Below are positions 1 through 10,541 of a stretch of DNA of 64,000 nt, in pieces. Under the pieces are notes generated by a model that had not been told where the DNA came from, did no database searches, and saw only the letters and a list, made by a program, of their open reading frames with translations. Origin of the DNA: Sporobolomyces roseus (lineage: Eukaryota; Basidiomycota; Microbotryomycetes; Sporidiobolales; Sporidiobolaceae); contig JADILM010000007.1 in NCBI GenBank assembly GCA_016617785.1, forward strand, positions 1,116,001-1,180,000. Reading direction: 5' to 3'. The translations under genes and the position numbers were made by a program. Within the stretch, counting starts at the first letter, position 1. The number at the start of each line of letters is the position of its first letter.

Positions 1-52
1 CAGAAGTGCTCAAATTTGCGGAGACTCGGCAGGTGCAAAGTCAAGCACTCAC

Positions 53-119
53 CTGCGAACGAACCCTCTGATCCGCTAGACCTGAGTTCTGTCGACGAGA
101 CCCTTCTCGCTGAGCTCAT
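53..119 (-). CDS. Possible first exon of a gene running off the left edge
   Basis: Reading leftwards there is an ATG at 119 followed by about 22 open codons. They end in a good splice donor (GTGAGT, complement of 47-52), and the presumed intron continues past base 1. The short peptide is Ser/Arg rich and matches nothing I recognise. The only support is the start codon, the open frame and the donor. It could equally be chance sequence in a promoter. Confidence 0.25.
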
Positions 120-1047
120 ATTGCCATCTTTCGACTCATGGTCGAGTCTGTGAGCGACTGGGGTTGTTTGCGCCTATCGACTTTGCTTTGACCTCTTTTC
201 GCAATTTCGTCCATTCCAACAAAACCTTGACCTCCGATCTGATTTCGTCCTCTGCTTGCTTCATCAAGACAAACAGAGACAATCGATGTAGATGCCGACA
301 GTGAAAAGTGCAAAGTTTCGAAACGACCAGACGAAACTTGGGCAAAGGAGGGCAAAATCTGGTCAAAACTGGATCTCGATCTCGTTCTCACTTTTCTGAG
401 AGATATGCTCTCTGAAGCTTGAATTACAGCTAGTTCAGCGTCAATCGACGATAATCTGACTGTGCGGACGACAAGAATGTCGAGCGAGGCAGTACCCTCG
501 TCGAAATTTGGGTAACGTTTTGTAGTGTCTATCGAGCGGTCGAAAAGCACAGGTCTGACATTCTCACGAGTCTTACTATCTCATTCGACTCATCCGAGGC
601 TATCAGGTCAAGTAGAGCGTCGAATAGAAACGCAACGAAGAGAAAACGAACCTGTTTCAAGTTGCGAAGAATCAAGAGTTGGGTTTCGAACGAGAGATTG
701 CGCATTATCTGCTGCTTTCGATATCGCTAGGTATCACGACCCAGAGTCTAGCATCCTCGAAAAGCGAGTACGAGCGCTTCAGGCATAGAGGGTCGAGCGG
801 TGAGAAGTCGAGAATGACATTTCGAAAGACTCGACGAAGCGACGAGGTGTTTTCCGAGAGCTATGTACGAAGTGTTTTGCAATCGAATCCATCGAGGAAC
901 AGAAGGAGGGACGATCTTCGAAAACGGAAGAGGAGTAGCTACAAGTGTGGAAAGGGAGAGGTGGACAGAAAAGTTTCAAATCCGGTAACAGAGAGGGAAC
1001 GAGAGAATGGGGGAAGTAATCCAGAGTAAGATGAGGGGTGGAATTGA
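120..1047. other. Gene-poor stretch left of the FAS1 gene
   Basis: About 0.9 kb with no convincing coding exon. The open frames on both strands have arbitrary composition and no matching splice sites. The stretch around 300-330 carries a GTGAAAAGTGCAAAGT motif that recurs in other form near 3.40-3.49 kb. It probably holds the 3' end of the FAS1 transcript and upstream sequence of whatever lies to the left. Confidence 0.4.
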
Positions 1048-3267
1048 TCAGAACAACCTAGCGAGAGCCTTGCGAAGCTTCTTCGCTTCGTCCTTGGAAG
1101 CGAGCTTGATGAACGAATCCTCGGAGAAATGCTTGTGGTCTCCATCGTCGTGGCGAGGAGGAGGAGGGGGAGGGATGATACGAGGGAGAGTCTACGCAGG
1201 GGAACACTTTGATTCAACTTCATAGCACGATAGAGAAAGGGCGAGAGAGAGGGCTCACGTGAATAGCTCCAGATTTAGCAGGAAGATCGGAGAAAGTGAC
1301 TCTGATAGGACGGAAAGGATCCTCATGTCCGGGGCACATCTTGGTCTTGACTTCATCATGTTCGTCTCCGTGATGATGGGGAGGTCGCTGAGGGAAGACT
1401 ACGATGCTGCGTTTGAGAGGTCCTTTTCCTCCAGGCCCTGAATGATACGAGACGACAGCAACCTTGAGCGTAGCCTTGGCGTTATCGGCAGTGAGGAGCG
1501 TCGGGAGCTCATAGTGAGTGACGTTGGCGTTGCAGTGTTGAGGTTCTCGGTGTTCGCGACCTGGAGGTGGCGGAGGAGGAATGCCGCGACCTCTGCGGGG
1601 AGGGAACAAAGGCATCTTCCATTCCTTGATCCTGACTGCTGCCTGCTCGAAAGCGGGAACGGGGAACGAAGGTACGTCCTCGAGCCATTCGAAAGGAACT
1701 TGGACGTCAACTTCTTGTGAAATGAAGAACTTGTCGATCGAAGAAGAGGAACCGGTGTCGTTCTTGAGGAAGTCGGAGAAGAAGACGGTATCGGGAACGA
1801 CGTGACCAGCTATGACATACTTGAGAACCTTCTTGGCGAATGGGAAGGGAGAGTGAAGTCCAGCGAGAATTTGTGCACTGTCAAGATTAGGGACCGGGTC
1901 AGCGGTGATCATGTGCGACAATCGAGCACGGTTGAGAGACTCACGGAACTCGAGCGAATGCAAAGTTTCCAGGAGCGAAGATGGTGAACTCTTTCAATCC
2001 CTTTTCTTTCATGAGTTCATCGACAAGCTCGTCAACGAGGGACGAAGACTCTTCCTCCTCCTCGAAAATGTGGTCGTGCGAAGGTAAGAGTGATTCGGCG
2101 AGACCAACCCGCTGGATGTCGCTCGTGAGAGACGAGAAATACTGGGGGAAGAGGAAGATTTCCGAGAGGGGCGTGAAAGGAGGGAAGAGAGGCGCCGAAA
2201 CCAAGTGGATGATACCGTTCTTTGCGAGGACAGTAGGACCTCTCTTTGATGAGTAGTAGTTGAATTTGAGAGTAGGGTGAGGGAAGGGCAAGAAATCGAA
2301 TCCGGGTCGAACGTTGACTCGGCTGTCCTCGATCAAAGTGGCGGCAGTCGAGACTTCAGCGAGATCGTGTCCTTGTCGACGACCCGGGAGAACATGGTCT
2401 GCGAAGAAGAAAGTATGCATCAGGCTGCGAACTGCGGATTCGCAAGGCACGAAAATAAAACGTACATTTCCCTACGTAGGAGATAATCTTCCTGAAGATC
2501 TCTCGCTTCCTTTCCTTGTCCTTGTCGTCTTCGTCTCCTCCTGAGAGCTTGTGAAGCTTCTCGGGCGAGAACTCCTCCGAGTGGAATGGATGAGCCAAGT
2601 GCGATTTATCGAGATCATGTCGATCGGCACCGAAGAACATTGGTTCGATGTGACCTTGAGCGTGAGCGTGCTCTCCACCTCGACGATGAGGGGGAGTGAG
2701 AGCCTGATCATCAGGAGCGAGAAGGGTGATGTCTGTGTCGCAAGCGAAATCGAAATTAGTAAATCGTCGATCTGCGAGAAGCTCGAACTCACCATTGCCC
2801 TTCAAGTATTCCTGAGTCTCACTCGAGAAGTTGACCAACCAAGCGAGACGGTGGAGAGGTAGATGAGATGGATCTTTCGTAGGGGAATCGTCTCCACCTC
2901 CGAAAAGACGGAATCGAGGTTCGATCTTCCTGTGTTCCTCCTCGTGGTGATGTCCGAGTGAAGCATTGATGATCTCGAGGATGGTAAGGTGAGAGAAATC
3001 GATGACTGCCGGAGGATGATGAGGGAACGGGTTCGGGATCGAAACCTCGGACTCATCATCTAGATTCGAAACGGGAGTATCGGGAGGTGAGAAGTGCTCT
3101 GTAGCATGCTCGAAGGTCTCCTTGAACTGGTGCTGAATCGTCTGGAAGTCCTCCGTGTTGAGATCTTGCAAAACTTGGGCTTCGGCATTTTGGAATCGAA
3201 GGGGAGGAGGGGCGGCCTTGACAGCTACTCCTGCTAACAGGAGAGCCAAAGATGATTGTAGTTTCAT
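1048..3267 (-). CDS. Secreted fasciclin (FAS1) domain protein, two FAS1 repeats
   Basis: The start at 3267 opens with a clear signal peptide (MKLQSSLALLLAGVAVKAAP). Two fasciclin repeats follow. The first contains a 'TLLAPDDQAL' H1-type motif and ends in 'NGIIHLVS'. The second contains 'FTIFAPGNFAF', then 'VLKYVIAGHVVPDT', and ends in 'SGAIH'. These are the usual FAS1 H1 and H2 landmarks. The last exon follows an intron whose acceptor lies near 1197 and ends at 1048 with a Pro-, His- and Lys-rich tail. About four introns are inferred; one, near 2.75-2.80 kb, keeps frame if unspliced. FAS1 proteins are extracellular or cell-surface adhesion proteins, so a wall or surface role is likely. The linkers are unusually rich in His, Asp and Glu. 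No GPI signal is obvious, so it may be freely secreted. The domain assignment is firm; internal splice sites are less so. Confidence 0.85.
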
Positions 3268-3796
3268 CTTGATCAGTAAAGGGTGGTCGAGATCAAGTGA
3301 GGGGAAGGAGAGAGAAAGAGGATCTTTGAAATATGCGGCTCCACAAAATCATCAGCCTGAGGCACCTCAAAAATTGACTTGACGCTTTTGACGGTTTCAC
3401 TTTCACTTTCATTTTGCACTTTCACTGAGAGGGCCCCTGGCTACCCCCTTGACCACTTTTTGAGAAACTGCAAAGTGAAAAGTGATTCACAAATCTCGAA
3501 AGACCGGTCAATCGCGGGCTGAGACGCTTCAATTTTCTTGACTTCTGCGCTTTCGACCGAATTTTTGAGTTCCTCGGTCTGAGGCAGTTTTTGGATGCAG
3601 TTTCTCTCGGAAGCTCTTGTCCCCTCTGCCCAACTTTCAGCCTTCTGCTGAGAGCTCTAACACCGGTCAAACACTTCCCTAGACACCCGACAGCCCGGGC
3701 TCGACTCCTTTCGATCGGGCTTCGTCACGACATTCAAAGCAAACTTGATCGATCTCTCGCCTCTCTCAATCACCCTAGATCAGCTCGCTCTCTTCG
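3268..3796. other. Intergenic stretch with repeated AAAGTG/CACTTT motifs
   Basis: This lies between the divergent FAS1 gene and the transposase. From about 3396 to 3435 the plus strand has several CACTTTC copies in a row (including TTTTGCACTTTCAC), and 3469-3486 has the opposite orientation (GCAAAGTGAAAAGTG). These could be subterminal repeats of the transposon, or a promoter element of either gene. I see no terminal inverted repeat pairing with sequence right of 5292. Confidence 0.45.
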
Positions 3797-5292
3797 ATGA
3801 ACAGCACAGAGGCCTTGCTGCTTACCGCTGCGTTACAACAAACCGATCAGCTTCACGGTGTCGCCTCAGTAATCGCTTTACTCAAAATTCTCCCTCCTCT
3901 TCGCGAATCTCATCTAGTTGACCTCGCCCTGGTCCTCTGTATGGGTTACACTCAGCAGCACAAGACCGATCTGCTCGCTCTCTACTATTCTCGCAGTCTC
4001 GAAGGGTCTCGTCGAGGTCCTTACGGGCTACCTCAATCCGAAGATTTCTTACCGCTTCTCCTCAACGAGCACGGAGATCGGCCTTTCCGAAACGTCTTCA
4101 GGTATCGTACCCGCTCTCTCTCTCTCACTGGACGCTCGTATTGACGTCTTCACAGGTGTTCAAAACCGAGTTTCCTTCGCCTCGTCGAAACTCTTCGCGA
4201 CCACCCTCGTTTGACCCGCAAACCAGGTCCAGGACGACCGCCTCGACCTGCTGAAGAGCAGATAGCTACCTTTCTCATCTGCTTTGGTCAACTCTCGACA
4301 AAACTCCGCTCAGCATTAGAAGCTTGCATCTCGGAAGGTTGCGTTTACAATTACTGTCGAAACGTCACGGTAGCTCTGTGCGACTTGATCCAGAGCGTGA
4401 TTCGTATGCCAACTGAAGCTGAACGCATCGTCACCGAAGAAGAAACCGGCTTGGCTGGATGTATCGGAGTCGTCGATGGTTCGTTGATTCCGCTTCGAAA
4501 CAAACCACTTGAACATCCGATCTTCTACTATAGCGGTCGTAAGAAGATCTACTGCGTAGGTTTTCTCACATGCTATGCTCTAGGTAAGCACAAACTCACC
4601 TCAACTCGCTGTTGCAGCTCAATCTGCAAGTCGTCGGTGATTTCAAACTACGAATTCTCAGCTTCGAAGGAGGTTTCCCAGGCTCCGTCCACGATTCGAA
4701 AGTCTTCGCAAACTCGGAAATCTATCGGAACCGAATCCGCTACTTCAGCTCCGGTACCGACGGTTCAGAGTATTTGCTCGCAGACAAAGGTAGAATGTCG
4801 CTGATCTCTTCTTCTGAACACGATGCTGACTGAGACGATTCGATGTATTCAGGCTATCCTGTAACCTCAATCACAACTCGTTCATTCACCATTGCCGAGA
4901 TGCGCTCTCTCTCACCCGCCGACAAACGACTGGCCAAGAAGTTCAACGCTCGAATCTCGGAGAACCGCTCGTCGATCGAGCGTATCTTCGCACATCTCAA
5001 GGGACGCTTTCCTGCGGCGTCATCGTTACCTGGACGAGACATCGGTGAACAGTGGCAGGAAATTGCCGCTTTACTTGTTCTCCACAATCTCATGCTGCGT
5101 TTCAAAGACGTTCCGGGTATGATGGACGATTGGGACGACGCAGAAGATGGCGATGATGGCGAGGCAGTGGTGGGAGGAGAGGAACAAGAGGCAAGAGAGG
5201 CAGCGGCTGCTTTACGAGGAGAGGACATAGGAACGGAAAGAGAACAAGGTGTCAAGTTGAGATGGGCAATCGCACGTTCGTTGTTTGAGTAA
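3389..5292 (+). mobile_element. Candidate PIF/Harbinger DNA transposon, borders undetermined
   Basis: The span is defined by the transposase gene plus the repeat-bearing left flank. I could not find terminal inverted repeats or a 3-bp target duplication by eye, so the borders are nominal. The element could be longer, or only the transposase gene may survive. Confidence 0.4.
3797..5292 (+). CDS. PIF/Harbinger (HARBI1-like) DDE transposase
   Basis: Four exons (3797-4101, 4156-4555, 4618-4789, 4853-5292) join in frame to 438 codons, the usual size for this family. The DDE_Tnp_4 fold is recognisable: first Asp in 'GVVDGSLIP' (codon at 4475), second in 'GFPGSVHDSKVF' (codon 4693), and the catalytic Glu in 'SIERIFAHLKGRFP' (codon 4978). 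The N-terminal part holds a helix-turn-helix-like region of the kind usual in HARBI1 proteins. The C-terminus is Asp/Glu-rich. The donor of intron 2 is GTAGGT at 4556; choosing it rather than a later GTAAGC restores the conserved 'KKIYCLNLQVVGDF' continuity. There are no stops or frameshifts, so the gene appears intact. No Myb-like partner gene, normally needed by active PIF/Harbinger elements, is visible nearby. It may be an active copy or a domesticated nuclease. Confidence 0.88.
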
Positions 5293-5707
5293 AAGGAATG
5301 AACCAATTTGCCGCTGTCACAAGTCTCGCTGTCATCGTCGATATCGTTCAGAGCGAGAGGAAGTCCGAAGCGTATGAAAAGCTTTCCCTTTCCTGCGCCT
5401 CTCTAGCGCAGAACTCCCTTTGCGTGAGCAAGAGTGCCTGAGTCGACGCTCTGAGCGCAGTACACAGCTATTCGCTAGCTCGCCTCTCGACTGACAGAGC
5501 TGAATGTTGCGAAATGGACGTTTCCACCTCGCATAGGTCGCGCCTGCTTCAAGAGAGTCTCGCTTTGCCTCAGATATAGAGCAGAAATCTAGAGCGTCGT
5601 ATCGGGATGCTTTCTCGCTCGAGCGAGTCTCGAGGACTCGAAGCAACTTGCGATCATTTGTTGATTCAATCTCTCTCTCTCCTACATCTCACTCGCCTCG
5701 ACTCAAG
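5293..5707. other. Intergenic stretch
   Basis: About 0.4 kb between the transposase stop and the next start. It contains a short palindromic GCTCGAGCGAG run near 5614 and a CT-rich tract just before the downstream ATG, as is common in fungal promoters. No coding exon is seen. Confidence 0.4.
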
Positions 5708-8104
5708 ATGCCTCAAACAGACCGAGATAGTGTTCGACCTCAGCTAGATCCTGACTCAGAGAACTGGCTCAGACCGTAGGTACTAATCTCGCTGTTCTCG
5801 CTTTCCCACATCAATCAACCTTTGCTTCCTTCACAGAGGTAAAGGGCAGGCCACAGTATCGTTCGAAGGCAAAGTCAGCAATTGGTCATGCCGCAAAGAG
5901 GGTGTGGATACAGATATCGAGGTTAACGAGCAGACTACATGGAGCGACTATTACAAGTGGGGTCAAGTTGAGGAGAAATTGGAGGAGGACAACACCCTCT
6001 ACACTAGCTACTGGCTAGTCTACTTCGATGAGCTTTCAGATCGAGATCGAGACAAGTTTGAGAAACTATGGTCGAGTTCGAGGGGAACCCCTTTCGAATG
6101 GATTTCAACTCGACGTCGACAGCCGAGTCAAGTCCCTCAAGCTTCCACATCGACTTCGCATCGTTACAAACCTCGCTTGTCTCCCTCTCCACCTGTCTTC
6201 CGCACCTTCTCGCGCTCTCCCTCTCGATCTCGCTCCAATTCTCCTCCCCATTTCCGATTCCGCTCTCACTCACCCCTTTCCAACACCTCCAGCTCCCCTC
6301 CTCCCGTCGAAGTCGGTCCGACACGCCACTCGGCATCAGCCGTAGCTGCTGAGCGCGCGCTTTACGACAAGCTGTCGGCCAAGGAGAAAGGCGTTTACGA
6401 AAAGAAGGTGCAGGAACAAACAGAGGAGATGGAGCAAGCCTACTCGGATTACGGTAACGAGTTCTGGACCGACCTCGCCGACACCTACGGCGGCAAGGAG
6501 AAGATTGATGGATTCGCTTTCGAGATTCCCGAATTGATCCTAAGCAAAGTTTCGAAGTACACGGAACCGTTGAGGATCTTCAGTCAGAAGACCGCCAAGC
6601 CCAAAGCTGAATCTGGAAGGAAGATGGAGAGACGACACAAGTTTATGAGAGATCAGGAGAAGCAGAAAGTTGCGCAACAGAAAGCCGAGGAGGAGGAGGA
6701 GGAGGAACGAATCGCTAAGGAGAAACAACGCTTTAAATCGAATTACAAGGAGAGATTTGGGGAAGAGATGGAGGACAATGATGCAGAAGATGGAGGGGAG
6801 GGGGCGAATGGGAAGGGTCTAAATCAGGGAGCGAAGGGAAGAGGAAAGGGCAAGAAAGTTACGGCAAAGTCGTCGAAGGAGAAGAAGGCAAAGAATGATA
6901 CCTCTGGCAAAGGAGTGACATTGAAGAGAGGTCAGAAGAGGAAAGCTGGATCTGCGGGAGGCGGGCATGATCGAGACGAAACAGACCAGATTATTCCTTC
7001 GGACCAAATCGAACGAGTGCGTTACTTTCCCTTGACTTCTACAAGCGTCTCACTCACTCGATCGCTTTGTCCCTTCAGATCAATGAGGCTGCTACAGAAG
7101 ACTTTGCTCGAATTCTCTTTCGAGATGAGAAATCTTACCTCGATTTTAAAGAGGATCAAGAGAAATTCTGCCGAAAGGTATGCCTATCTCGCCGCTTCTA
7201 GCTCTTCTCCCATGTACTGATGCTTGGTCCCTCTCACAGTACCTGGATGATAACAACCTTGTCGGAACTTTCACCCCTGAACAGTTGAAACATGCGGGTT
7301 ATCGACTCTACAGGAGGTGGGTCGGCATGAAGGAACTAATGGAGGACGGTTATTTCAACGAAGAAGACGAGACTTTCTCTCGCGTACGTCTCTCTCCTCT
7401 GACTCTCTGGATTCCCGAATGAGCTGACTAATCAATTCCGTTCACAGTCCCTCGAGAATCCAGTTGTGTCAGCTGCAGGCTTGACAAAGACCCTTCAGAA
7501 CGGCATCTATGGATTGATGGACGAAGTGTGAGTCTCGCTCCCGTTCTTCCCAGTTGTACGAGTAACGAATAACGAATTTGTCGGATTCCCCTAGGCTTTC
7601 AAAGCTGCCGACCGAGAATCGGAGGTACATATTGAATTCGGCTGATGGAGTCATGATCGGAGAGTTGCAGAAGCACAAGAGTTGGAAGGAGCGGGATGAG
7701 GAGGAATACGATGCTCGACCGAAGAAGAAGGGTGCGATGTCGAAAGCGGAGGCGACCAGCGCCAATCTCGAGGTACGTACCAGATCATGACCTCTCTTGA
7801 CGGTCGCTGACGAGTAAGGGACGAACAGAATATGTCTGTCATCGCTCAATCGTCGGAAAAAGGTGCCAACGCGTTTTCCGGATTGACGCAATCTTTGGAA
7901 GATGTTTTCGCAACCAACAGCTGGGTCTCTACTCGACAACTCGAATTGGATCAGCAACGTCTTAATCAGGAGGAGAAGTATCACTTTGAGGATAAGATGG
8001 AGAAGTATTTGGCATCGGAAAGTCCAGCTTTACGAGCTTTAGGAGACAAGATGGCTGCCGAGTACGCTCGTAAATACCTTGCGGGAGGTGGAGAAGAGAT
8101 CTAA
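5708..8104 (+). CDS. Orphan basic, low-complexity, probably nuclear protein
   Basis: I do not recognise this family. The first exon starts at 5708 and splices at a GTAGGT near 5777. Six introns are inferred (about 5777-5836, 7015-7079, 7179-7239, 7384-7447, 7528-7593 and 7773-7828), all with GT/AG ends. The protein begins with a small ordered region rich in Trp and acidic residues ('TTWSDYYKWGQVEEKLEED'). An SR-like Ser/Arg/Pro stretch follows (about 6110-6330), then a helix-forming segment 'YDKLSAKEKGVYEKKVQEQ', a Lys/Glu coiled coil (about 6600-6770), and a strongly basic Gly/Lys-rich tract with bipartite nuclear-localisation character (about 6800-6980). The C-terminal helical region runs to 'YARKYLAGGGEEI'. 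The composition suggests a chromatin- or RNA-associated nuclear protein, but that is inference. It converges on the gene at 8614-9881. Confidence 0.75.
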
Positions 8105-8613
8105 TTTGGCTATAGCAGTATCTGTTGTCGTAATATCACTTTGTAACGCTTTCATCACTTTTTCTGGTCTCGAGTGCGAAAAAAGTGAGAACGCCAAATT
8201 GACTCCGTTTTCGCGGAATCTGCATTCACAAAATCTCCTCATTTATTCGTAGTCAGTCTCTACAAGAAATCGTTCTCAAACTGTCGAGCGAAGAAACTGA
8301 ATTTAATTTTTGAGTAGCCTCAAGAATCGCTGAAAGTTCGCAGTAGCTCGCTGCTTCGAAAAGCGTAGCACGCCGACGACTACGCAGCTTGTTCGCGAAT
8401 GTACTCGCTAGATGGCGATTGAAAGTTGGAGAAAGCTTGAGCTCATTAAACTTCGCATTCAATTGCGAAAGATCAAAACGAAGACGCTATCGGAAAGAAA
8501 CACAGAGTGACAGCATAGACAGCGAAGGAGGTACTACAACGACAAATGACGGAATCGGGAAGGAATGATCCAAAAGGAAGGGAAGAAGAGAGGAAACAGA
8601 AACGAGTTGAAAA
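8105..8613. other. Convergent intergenic stretch
   Basis: About 0.5 kb between two convergent stop codons. It should hold both 3' UTRs. There are short A/T-rich patches (for example near 8183 and 8305) but no coding exon. Confidence 0.4.
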
Positions 8614-9881
8614 TCATGGTCCTTTCGAAAGGATGATGAGGTCGAGGACTGACTCCTGGAAGCTGAGCTCTTGTACTTCCAATTCCTGGTTCATCTCACG
8701 CAAAGCCGTTCGAGTGCGTTCGACTTGTCCAGCCAGTTCCATACTGTCTGCGCCGATCGCAGCACTCAGATTGACGGTTTCGACGTTGATGAGATGCAGC
8801 TCGTTGTTTCTCTTTGCAGCAGAGACGTGGAAGTGGACTCGACTGTAAACGCTGATATTGAGTATCGTGATCAATAGACGTCGGAATTTGAGCCATCGAT
8901 CTGTTGAAGCATTGACTGCCGGCGTCAAGACCTTGTCGATTTCTGTCGGGCTCAGAGGGATTAGGGTCGGCACCAACATCGTTGCTCGATACAAAGGGCT
9001 TGTCCTGAGCGTTGTCGAGCATCAGCTTGAACCTTGTGTTTAAAACGAACCGGAACAGCAAAGTAGAACTCACGGATCGTCCATGTCGAGCAAAAGCACC
9101 AAATCGAACTTTTCCATGTGTCCAGGGTGACCGACGGATTCAGCGTCCTTGCGTAGCTGTTCGATTTCCTCCTCAATACGACTCGCTCTTTCAGTCGTCA
9201 AGTCTTCATAAGCGAATCCTCCACCGATCAACTTGGATGCCGCTACTTCTTCAATCGTTGATCCCAGTTGAGCCAGCGTTGTTTCCGGAAGATCGAAATG
9301 ATGTCGAGAGACATAGTGAGGCATGATGTCCGTCGAGAGCCATGGTGGGAACCGTTCTACGAAAGCTCTGAAATCGGATCGCCACTTCTCCTCTCGAACT
9401 TGTTCCCGACTATGAAGTTCAAGTGAAAGGCGAGGTCTACACTCAGCAAACGGATCTCAATGGGGAAAGTGAGAAAGGTGTCTGCTGCTCACTCGTATGC
9501 AGCGTTAATCTCGACATATTCTGCCTGTACTTCCACAGTTCGACGGTGCAACTCCTCCATTCGACGCTGTATCGCACCGGCCTGAGCTGGGATATCTTCT
9601 GAGAGGACTATGCATTCTCGTCGACGCTTCTCGAGCTCATTGATCGCACAACGTTGCTCTTCTGCTCGTGCGAAGACGTCCTCTTGTAGCTTGTGGTGTA
9701 GCTTCCAATCGTCCGCTGTTGGAGGAGGAAGAATAGGCGGAGAAGGCGGAGAGGGCACGGGAGCGTTTTCGGAGGAAGCGAGAGGAAGAGGAAGTGGAGA
9801 GAAAGATGATCGTTTCTGACGTCGTACTTCTCGGTCAGAGTCAGAGGGAGTATCATCGACCTCTGCTGATCTTTTCGGCAT
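8614..9881 (-). CDS. Orphan coiled-coil protein with N-terminal nuclear-localisation-like region
   Basis: Three exons are inferred. The first starts at 9881 with 'MPKRSAEVDDTPSDSDREVRRQKR' (shown here in two parts: MPKRSAEVDD, then a DREVRRQKR basic patch). A Pro-rich linker follows, then a long helix with heptad character that ends at a GTGAGC donor near 9488. The second exon (about 9440 down to 9074) includes 'DLVLLLDMDDP'. Its donor GTGAGT pairs best with the acceptor CTCAG near 9008, which restores an open frame through 'PLSPTEIDKVLTP' to the stop at 8614. The last exon is again helical. I recognise no family. Coiled coils plus basic N-terminus suggest a structural or nuclear scaffold role. 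The start is chosen because it is the only in-frame ATG before the basic patch. Confidence 0.65.
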
Positions 9882-10541
9882 CTTGTACTAGCTGGATGGA
9901 GTAGCTGAGGGAGGAAATCGGAATGAGGAGGGGAAGGGAAGAATGGGTCTGAGGGAAGGGCTGAGCGAGTTGCCCTGACTGGGCGAGATCTTGATAAGTC
10001 GTCTGGAAGATGATAGGATTGAGTAGACAGCTGAACGAGGTGAGTGGAAGGGATTTAAGAGACGTCGAGAAAAGGAATCGCTTCAATTTTCGAAACCACG
10101 AGTTGCGATACGGATCGACCGTATAATAGTGTCGCAAGCAGTCAGACGGGGCTATTTTCAACAACAGAGAGACTTGAGTGAATTGACTCTGCGTGTTGAA
10201 CGAGGAGAACCTCTTCTCACTCCTCCAACTCAGTCTAGCCCATCGGACTCGCCCCTGGTACTTCAAGACGACTCTATAGAAGTGCATCTCGAACCGATCG
10301 CGGCAGTCTATCACCCCGCTCGACTTCTCTCGTCCCGCTCAGTACCCTCACGACGACAGATCAGCGAACTCGATTCTTATCAAGCTGGACACTCCACCAA
10401 TCAACTTGTACACTCTCTCTAACATATCAAGCCGGCTCACATAACACGACAAGTCGTAGACGGGACGATCGACGCTAGTTCTTCCAACTCCCTCGCTTCC
10501 CATTCCCTCCCGATTCTTCTCCCTCTCTGTACCCTCTAGAG
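9882..10541. promoter_or_regulatory. Shared upstream region of two divergent genes
   Basis: The coiled-coil gene and the LIM-RhoGAP gene start back to back 660 bp apart. The right half becomes CT-rich just before the RhoGAP ATG (10490-10540). No coding exon is convincing. Confidence 0.45.

Noticed and set aside
4584..4617. A GTAAGC donor for the second transposase intron
   Set aside because: It breaks the frame at the next exon. The GTAGGT donor at 4556 joins in frame and restores conserved residues.
3389..5707. Terminal inverted repeats of the transposon
   Set aside because: The GGGCCCC-containing segment near 3430 has no inverted partner to the right of the transposase, so no borders are claimed.
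9012..9073. An acceptor near 9049 for the second intron of the coiled-coil gene
   Set aside because: It gives a different frame ending in an arbitrary Arg/Ser-rich tail. The CTCAG acceptor near 9008 leads to a helical, more protein-like exon.
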